Below, one piece after another: positions 59,511 through 64,000 of a stretch of 64,000 nt of DNA. The DNA comes from Actinomadura chibensis NBRC 106107. GTDB lineage: Bacteria; Actinomycetota; Actinomycetes; Streptosporangiales; Streptosporangiaceae. A program made the position numbers and the translations under genes. The DNA lies in NCBI RefSeq assembly GCF_001552135.1, contig NZ_BCQP01000057.1, positions 19,852 to 83,851 on the forward strand, in the 5' to 3' direction. The notes under the pieces are model-generated. The model saw only the letters and a program-made list of their open reading frames with translations, had not been told where the DNA came from and ran no database searches. The stretch's first letter is position 1. Each line of letters starts with the position of its first letter.

Positions 59511-61061
59511 GTGCACGGCGTGCGGGGCGAGAGCACTCGGCGTGGGTTCCTCGGGCTGGCCGGCGGCGCGGCGGGGGCGGTCCTGCTCGGCTCGTGCGCG
59601 AGCGGTGAGGACGGCGGGGCGACGACCCCGCGCAAGGGCGGGACGGTCCGCGCCGTCTTCCCGGGCGCGGGCGCCAAGGAGACGCTCGACCCGCACGCGC
59701 AGCGCCAGTTCGTCGACATCGCCCGGCACAAGGCCGTGTTCGACAAGCTCGTCGAGCTGGACGGGACGCTCCGCCCCGTCCCGCGCCTGGCGACCCGCTG
59801 GGAGACGAACGAGGAAGCCACGGTCTGGCGCTTCGAGCTGAGGGACGCCGCGTTCCACGACGGCCACCGCCTGGACGCGGACGACGTCCTCTACAGCCTG
59901 GCCCGCATCCTCGCCCCGGACGCCGCCGACCACAAGGCGAAGTCGTCCCTGTCGATCATCGACCTGCGCCGGTCGCGCGCCCTCTCGGGCGGACGGGGCG
60001 TCGAGCTCGTCCTCAAGCGCCCGAACGCCGAACTGCCGTCGCTGCTCGCCATGACCGGGACGGCGATCGTGCGGCGCGGCTACCGCGACCCGTCCCGTCC
60101 GATCGGGACTGGACCGTTCCAGTTCCGCTCCTTCACCGCCGGGCGGACGTTCACCGCCCGCCGGTTCGACGACCACTGGGCCGGGCCGCCGCACGTGGAC
60201 GAACTGCGCATCCTGTCCGCCGAGACGGAGGCGCGGGCCAACGCCGTGCAGGCGGGCGAAGTCGAGTACGCGCACGAGATGTCGCCGACGTTCGCCCGCG
60301 TCGTCCGAGGCGGTTCCAAGGTGCGGATCGTCGCGACGCCGGGCAGCGGCGCCGAGGGGTTCGCCCTGAAGACCGACCGCCCGCCCTTCGACGACCCGGA
60401 CGCGGCGATGGCGATGAAACTGCTCGCCGACCGCGAGAAACTCGTGAGCACCGTCCTCGGCGGAAAGGGCGAACTCGGGAACGACATCTTCGGCCGGGGG
60501 TTCGAGTACTACCCGGAGAACGTCCCGCAGCGCGGACGGGACGTCGAGGAGGCCCGCCGCCTGCTCCGCAAGTCCGGGGCGCTGAACAAGGAAATCACCT
60601 TCTACACCGCCACCATCGCGGACACCTTCGTCGACTCGGCCCACATGTTCGCCGAGCAGGCAGCGGAGGCGGGGCTGCGCATCAAGGTGACGACCGGCCC
60701 GCCGGAGAGCTATTTCACCGACATGCTGAAGACGGGAACGATCGGCAGCCACCGCAGCGGCGCGATGCCCATTCCCACCTATCTCAGCGAGCGGTTCCTC
60801 TCCGACTCCCCGCAGAATGCCACCGCCTGGCACCGTCCCGACTTCGACAAGCAGTTCGTCAAGGCGCAGTCGGAGACCGACGAGAAGAAGCGCACCGAGC
60901 TTTACCGCGACGTCCAGCTCCGCCTCCGCGACACCGGCGGGCTCGTCCTCTGGGGCCATCCCGATTGGCTGAACGCGGTTTCGGCGAGGCTGCACGGCGT
61001 CAAGCCCGCGCCGCCCAACACGCTCGAATGGGCGCGGTTCGACACCGTATGGCTCGGGTGA
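59511..61061 (+). CDS. ABC transporter substrate-binding lipoprotein (SBP_bac_5)
   Basis: A binding protein of about 516 residues for peptides, nickel or a related ligand. The N terminus has a twin-arginine signal, TRRGFLGLAGGAAGAVLL, ending in a lipobox LLGSC, so the folded protein is anchored outside. KGGTVRAVFPGAG and LVELDGTLRPVPRLATRWE are typical for family 5 binding proteins. Several GTG codons lie near the start; 59511 and 59520 both fit the GGGGAGG site at 59501-59507. It is followed after three bases by the first permease. Confidence 0.88.
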   Translation: MHGVRGESTRRGFLGLAGGAAGAVLLGSCASGEDGGATTPRKGGTVRAVFPGAGAKETLDPHAQRQFVDIARHKAVFDKLVELDGTLRPVPRLATRWETNEEATVWRFELRDAAFHDGHRLDADDVLYSLARILAPDAADHKAKSSLSIIDLRRSRALSGGRGVELVLKRPNAELPSLLAMTGTAIVRRGYRDPSRPIGTGPFQFRSFTAGRTFTARRFDDHWAGPPHVDELRILSAETEARANAVQAGEVEYAHEMSPTFARVVRGGSKVRIVATPGSGAEGFALKTDRPPFDDPDAAMAMKLLADREKLVSTVLGGKGELGNDIFGRGFEYYPENVPQRGRDVEEARRLLRKSGALNKEITFYTATIADTFVDSAHMFAEQAAEAGLRIKVTTGPPESYFTDMLKTGTIGSHRSGAMPIPTYLSERFLSDSPQNATAWHRPDFDKQFVKAQSETDEKKRTELYRDVQLRLRDTGGLVLWGHPDWLNAVSARLHGVKPAPPNTLEWARFDTVWLG

Positions 61062-61064
61062 CCG

Positions 61065-62012
61065 GTGGCGCGGCACGCACTGCGGCGGGTGTCGCTCGCG
61101 GTCGTCCAGCTCGCGGCGCTGGCCGTCCTGATCTTCCTGCTGACCGCGCTGCTGCCGGGCGACGCGGCCGAGGTCGCGTTCAACGAGCAGGCGAGCCTGG
61201 AGCAGGTCGCGCGGCTCAGGACGCAGCTCGGGCTGGACCGCCCGATCGCCGACCGGTTCGCCGACTGGGCGGGCGCGCTGCTGTCCGGCGACCTCGGGAC
61301 GTCGCTGATCGGCGGCGAGCCGGTCGGCGGCATCGTCGCCCGCTCGCTCGCGACGACCGCGCTGCTCGCCTGCGTCACGGCCGTGCTGCTCGTGCCGCTC
61401 GCGCTCGTCCTCGGGCTGGTCATGGGCCTGCGGGAGGGCGGCCGACTGGACCGCGCGCTGTCGGCCGGAATGCTCGCGCTGAACTCCGTCCCCGACTTCG
61501 TGCTGGCGCTCGTCGCGGTCGCGGTGTTCGCGCTGCGGCTCGGCTGGTTCCCCTCCACCTGGCTGGACGCGGGCGCGGCCGACCTGCTGACCCGGCCCGG
61601 CCTGCTCGTCCTGCCGGTCGCCGTGCTCCTCGCCCGGACGGTGTGCCTGCTCGCCCGCCAGTTCCGCGCCGGGACGATCGCCGCCCTGAACGCCGACTAC
61701 GTCGTCCAGGCGCGGCGGCTCGGCGTGCCGCGCGGACGGCTCGTGCTGCGGCACGTCCTGCCGAACGCGGCGGTGCCGGGCGTCCAGGAACTCGCCCGGA
61801 CCGGCGACCAGCTCCTCGGCGGCGTGCTGATCGTCGAGGCGGTCTTCGCGATCCCCGGCAGCGCGACCGCGCTGGTGGACGCGGTGCAGGGCCGCGACGT
61901 GCCGGTCGTCCAGGCGCTGACGCTGCTGCTCGCGGCGGTCGCGCTCGCGTTCAACGTCGCGGCCGACCTGGTCAGCCACCGGCTGGCGCCGCGCACGGAG
62001 GTGCTCCGGTGA
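61065..62012 (+). CDS. ABC transporter permease, DppB/NikB type
   Basis: A 315-residue permease with six helices. ALLPGDAAEVAFNEQASLEQV in the first loop is the usual DppB feature, and the cytoplasmic EAA loop is AALNADYVVQARRLGVPRGRLVLRHVLPNA in two pieces (about 206-236). It pairs with the second permease to form the channel. GTG at 61065 lies directly after the binding-protein stop; its own stop overlaps the next start (GTGA). Confidence 0.9.
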   Translation: MARHALRRVSLAVVQLAALAVLIFLLTALLPGDAAEVAFNEQASLEQVARLRTQLGLDRPIADRFADWAGALLSGDLGTSLIGGEPVGGIVARSLATTALLACVTAVLLVPLALVLGLVMGLREGGRLDRALSAGMLALNSVPDFVLALVAVAVFALRLGWFPSTWLDAGAADLLTRPGLLVLPVAVLLARTVCLLARQFRAGTIAALNADYVVQARRLGVPRGRLVLRHVLPNAAVPGVQELARTGDQLLGGVLIVEAVFAIPGSATALVDAVQGRDVPVVQALTLLLAAVALAFNVAADLVSHRLAPRTEVLR

Positions 62013-62803
62013 CGCGCCGCCCCTCGGTCGGGACGGCGGCGGCCGCGCTGCTGGTCGCGGTCCCGCTGGCGGTCGCCGTGCTGGGACCGCTCCTCGCGGA
62101 CGCGGTCACCCCGCCCGACGGCGCGCCCTACACGCTCGGCGCCGGGCACCCGCTCGGCACCGACCGGCTCGGCCGCGACGTCCTCGGCCTGCTCCTGCGC
62201 GGCGGTCCGAGCGCGCTCGGCGTCGCGTGCTGCGCCGTCGCGCTCGGCCACCTCGCGGGCGCGCCGCTCGGCCTCGCCGCCGCCGCGACCCGGCACCGCT
62301 GGCTGGACGAGCTGCTCATGCGCCCGGTCGAGCTCCTGCTCCCGATTCCGTCACTGCTCGTCATTAGTGTCGTCGGGGTCGGCTGGCGCGGGCATCCGGA
62401 GGCGATCGCGCTGGCGGTCGGGGCGCTGAACGTCCCGGCGGTGGCGCGGCTCGTGCGGGCGGCGGCGCTCGACGCGGCGAGCGGGCCGGTGGCGGAGGCG
62501 ATGCGGATGCAGGGCGAGTCGCGGGCCCGCGTCCTGTTCGGCCATGTCGGACGCGCCGTCCTGCCGGTCGCCGCCGCCGACGCGGGCACCCGCGTCGGCG
62601 CCGCCGTGTTCACCGTCGCCGCCGCGAACTTCCTCGGCCTCGGCCTCGAACCGACCTCGCCCGACTGGGGCGTGACGATCGCGGGCGGCCGGGAGGCGCT
62701 GCTCGTCCAGCCGTGGGCGGTGTGCGCGCCCGCCGCGCTGCTCGTCATGTTCACGGTCGGGCTGAACCTGCTGGCCGACCGGCTGCTGCGGAGCCGACGA
62801 TGA
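62009..62803 (+). CDS. ABC transporter permease, DppC/NikC type
   Basis: A 264-residue second permease. It has YTLGAGHPLGTDRLGRDVLGLLL, the characteristic DppC segment, and an EAA loop near AEAMRMQGESRARVLFGHVGRAVLP. GTG at 62009 overlaps the DppB-type stop. Its own stop overlaps the ATPase ATG at 62800. The frame is open far upstream of 62009, but only this start is coupled and of family length. Confidence 0.9.
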   Translation: MTRRPSVGTAAAALLVAVPLAVAVLGPLLADAVTPPDGAPYTLGAGHPLGTDRLGRDVLGLLLRGGPSALGVACCAVALGHLAGAPLGLAAAATRHRWLDELLMRPVELLLPIPSLLVISVVGVGWRGHPEAIALAVGALNVPAVARLVRAAALDAASGPVAEAMRMQGESRARVLFGHVGRAVLPVAAADAGTRVGAAVFTVAAANFLGLGLEPTSPDWGVTIAGGREALLVQPWAVCAPAALLVMFTVGLNLLADRLLRSRR

Positions 62804-64000
62804 TCGAGGTCCGGGGGCTCACGGCGCGGGCGGGCGGCTCCGTGCTGCTGGACGGCGTCGACCTCACCGTCCCGGCGGGCGGCGTGACGGCGCTGGTCGG
62901 GCCGTCCGGCAGCGGCAAGACGACCACGGCGCTCGCGCTGCTCGGCGAGGCGGCGCCGGGCGTTCGACTTCGCGGCTCGGTCAGGGTAGGCGGCGTCGCC
63001 GTGGTGGACGAGACGGGCGTCACCCGCGAGGCCGCGACGCTGCGCGGACGGACGGTCGCCTACATGCCGCAGCATCCCGGCAGCGCGCTGAACCCGGCCC
63101 GCCGGACGGGCGCCGTCCTCCGCGAGCTGGCCGCGCTGCACCGGCCCGGATCGGCGCAGGGCGAGGTCGCGGCGGCGGCGCTCGACCAGGCGCGGCTGCC
63201 GTCCGGCCGGGACGTGCTGCGCCGCTTCCCGCACCAGTTCTCCGGCGGGCAGCGGCAACGGGTCGCGCTCGCGCAGGCGCTGGCCTGCGGGCCGCGCGCC
63301 CTCGTCCTGGACGAGCCCGGAACCGGCCTCGACGCCGTGACCCGGATGGGCGTCGCCGACCGGATCGCCGCGCTCGCCCGCGACGGCATGGCCGTCCTGC
63401 TGCTCAGCCACGACCACGACCTGGTCCGGACGCTGGCCGAGCACGTCGTCCTCCTCGCGGACGGACGGGTCGTCGGGCAGGGCACTCCCGCCGAAACGCT
63501 TCCCGTCCGGCCGGTGCCGCCGTGGGAGGGGAGTGCAGCGGGGGAGCCCCGGCTGACCGTCGACGGGCTCAGCGCATGGCTGCGTCCCGGACGCCGTGGC
63601 GAAGTGCTCCACGACATCGCCTTCTCGCTGGCCGAAGGGGAGTGCGTCGCGGTCGTCGGGACGTCCGGGAGCGGCAAGACGACGCTGGCCCGCTGCGTCG
63701 CGGGCCTGCACGAACGCCGCACCGGACGCATCGCGCTCGACGGCGCCGACCTGCCGCCGCACCGCCGCCGCGACATGACGCGGAAGCGCCGCGTGCAGTA
63801 CGTGTGGCAGGAGGTCCGCGGCTCGTTCGACGACCGGCGGACCGTCCTCGACCAGGTCGCCCGGACGGCCGTCCGGCTGCGCGGGCTGTCCCGCGCCGCC
63901 GCGCGGGACGAGGCGGCCGACCTGCTCGCCCGGCTCGGCGTCCCGGCGGCGACGGCGCGCCGGACGCCCGCCGCGCTGTCCGGCGGCGAACTGCAGCGCG
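62800..64000 (+). CDS. Fused double-ATPase of the peptide/nickel ABC importer, 3' end missing
   Basis: The window ends inside this gene, at about codon 400. Two complete nucleotide-binding modules are fused: GPSGSGKTTT (Walker A), FSGGQRQRV (signature) and LVLDEPGTGLD (Walker B) in the first, and GTSGSGKTTLAR and the start LSGGELQR in the second. Separate DppD and DppF subunits are joined in one chain, a common actinomycete variant. It drives uptake through the two permeases. ATG at 62800 overlaps the preceding stop (ATGA). Confidence 0.92.
   Translation, partial: MIEVRGLTARAGGSVLLDGVDLTVPAGGVTALVGPSGSGKTTTALALLGEAAPGVRLRGSVRVGGVAVVDETGVTREAATLRGRTVAYMPQHPGSALNPARRTGAVLRELAALHRPGSAQGEVAAAALDQARLPSGRDVLRRFPHQFSGGQRQRVALAQALACGPRALVLDEPGTGLDAVTRMGVADRIAALARDGMAVLLLSHDHDLVRTLAEHVVLLADGRVVGQGTPAETLPVRPVPPWEGSAAGEPRLTVDGLSAWLRPGRRGEVLHDIAFSLAEGECVAVVGTSGSGKTTLARCVAGLHERRTGRIALDGADLPPHRRRDMTRKRRVQYVWQEVRGSFDDRRTVLDQVARTAVRLRGLSRAAARDEAADLLARLGVPAATARRTPAALSGGELQR

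Noticed and set aside
59481..61979. An 832-codon minus-strand frame opposite the ABC binding protein and permease
   Set aside because: Antisense shadow of two recognised genes on the plus strand.

Overview
The window is about 64 kb of very GC-rich DNA (roughly 70% or more by eye) with many GTG and some TTG starts, AGGAGG-type ribosome sites, and ATGA/GTGA overlaps between genes. Together with the gene families present (DUF2277, the S-adenosyl methyltransferase family once called DUF574, PspC, NYN, XRE/TPR regulators, paired LytS/LytTR with ActP, secreted chitinase and proteases) this indicates a filamentous actinomycete. A Streptosporangiales/Actinomadura-like host is my inference, not a proven assignment. 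There is no phage, insertion sequence, CRISPR array or rRNA. One tRNA-Glu is present.

Layout. 1-10.6 kb: an accessory catabolic region. A minus-strand operon (amidohydrolase, MFS exporter, RidA, unknown protein) faces a double-domain Lrp/AsnC regulator. A TetR regulator with a perfect 24-bp operator then faces an operon of a 6-oxocamphor-hydrolase-like crotonase, a PLP dehydratase, a two-subunit TPP decarboxylase and an aldehyde dehydrogenase. 10.7-17.5 kb: mostly housekeeping (tRNA-Glu, membrane metallophosphoesterase, zincin-like peptidase, MFS, PspC, glutaryl-CoA dehydrogenase, asd, DUF2277). 17.5-35 kb: secreted and assorted functions: M28 and M4 peptidases sharing a C-terminal domain, an esterase, an ICL/PEPM enzyme, P450, methyltransferase, PLP decarboxylase, GlxA-type regulator, a large chitinase, DsbA-like lipoprotein, PhyH dioxygenase and a Tat-exported 5'-nucleotidase.

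35-41 kb is a tightly packed acyl-CoA degradation operon (ligase, two different acyl-CoA dehydrogenases, enoyl-CoA hydratase, double VOC protein). 41-46.6 kb is an unusual four-gene, fully overlapping operon: GrpE-like, Hsp70-like, TPR/TM/OmpA-like and J-like/zinc-ribbon membrane protein. It reads as a dedicated, membrane-linked Hsp70 machine and is my main candidate for an undescribed system. 46.7-54.6 kb holds a secreted protein, a LytS/LytTR two-component system, and two sodium/solute symporters with small membrane partners; direct repeats in front of the second pair fit a LytTR binding site.

54.6-59.4 kb looks like an accessory patch: a frameshifted NYN nuclease gene behind a promoter-operator-hairpin leader, three tiny overlapping genes, an XRE/TPR regulator, peptidase E and two small unknown genes. 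From 59.5 kb to the end is a peptide/nickel-type ABC importer operon (Tat lipoprotein, two permeases, fused double ATPase cut by the window edge) with an operator-like inverted repeat over its promoter.
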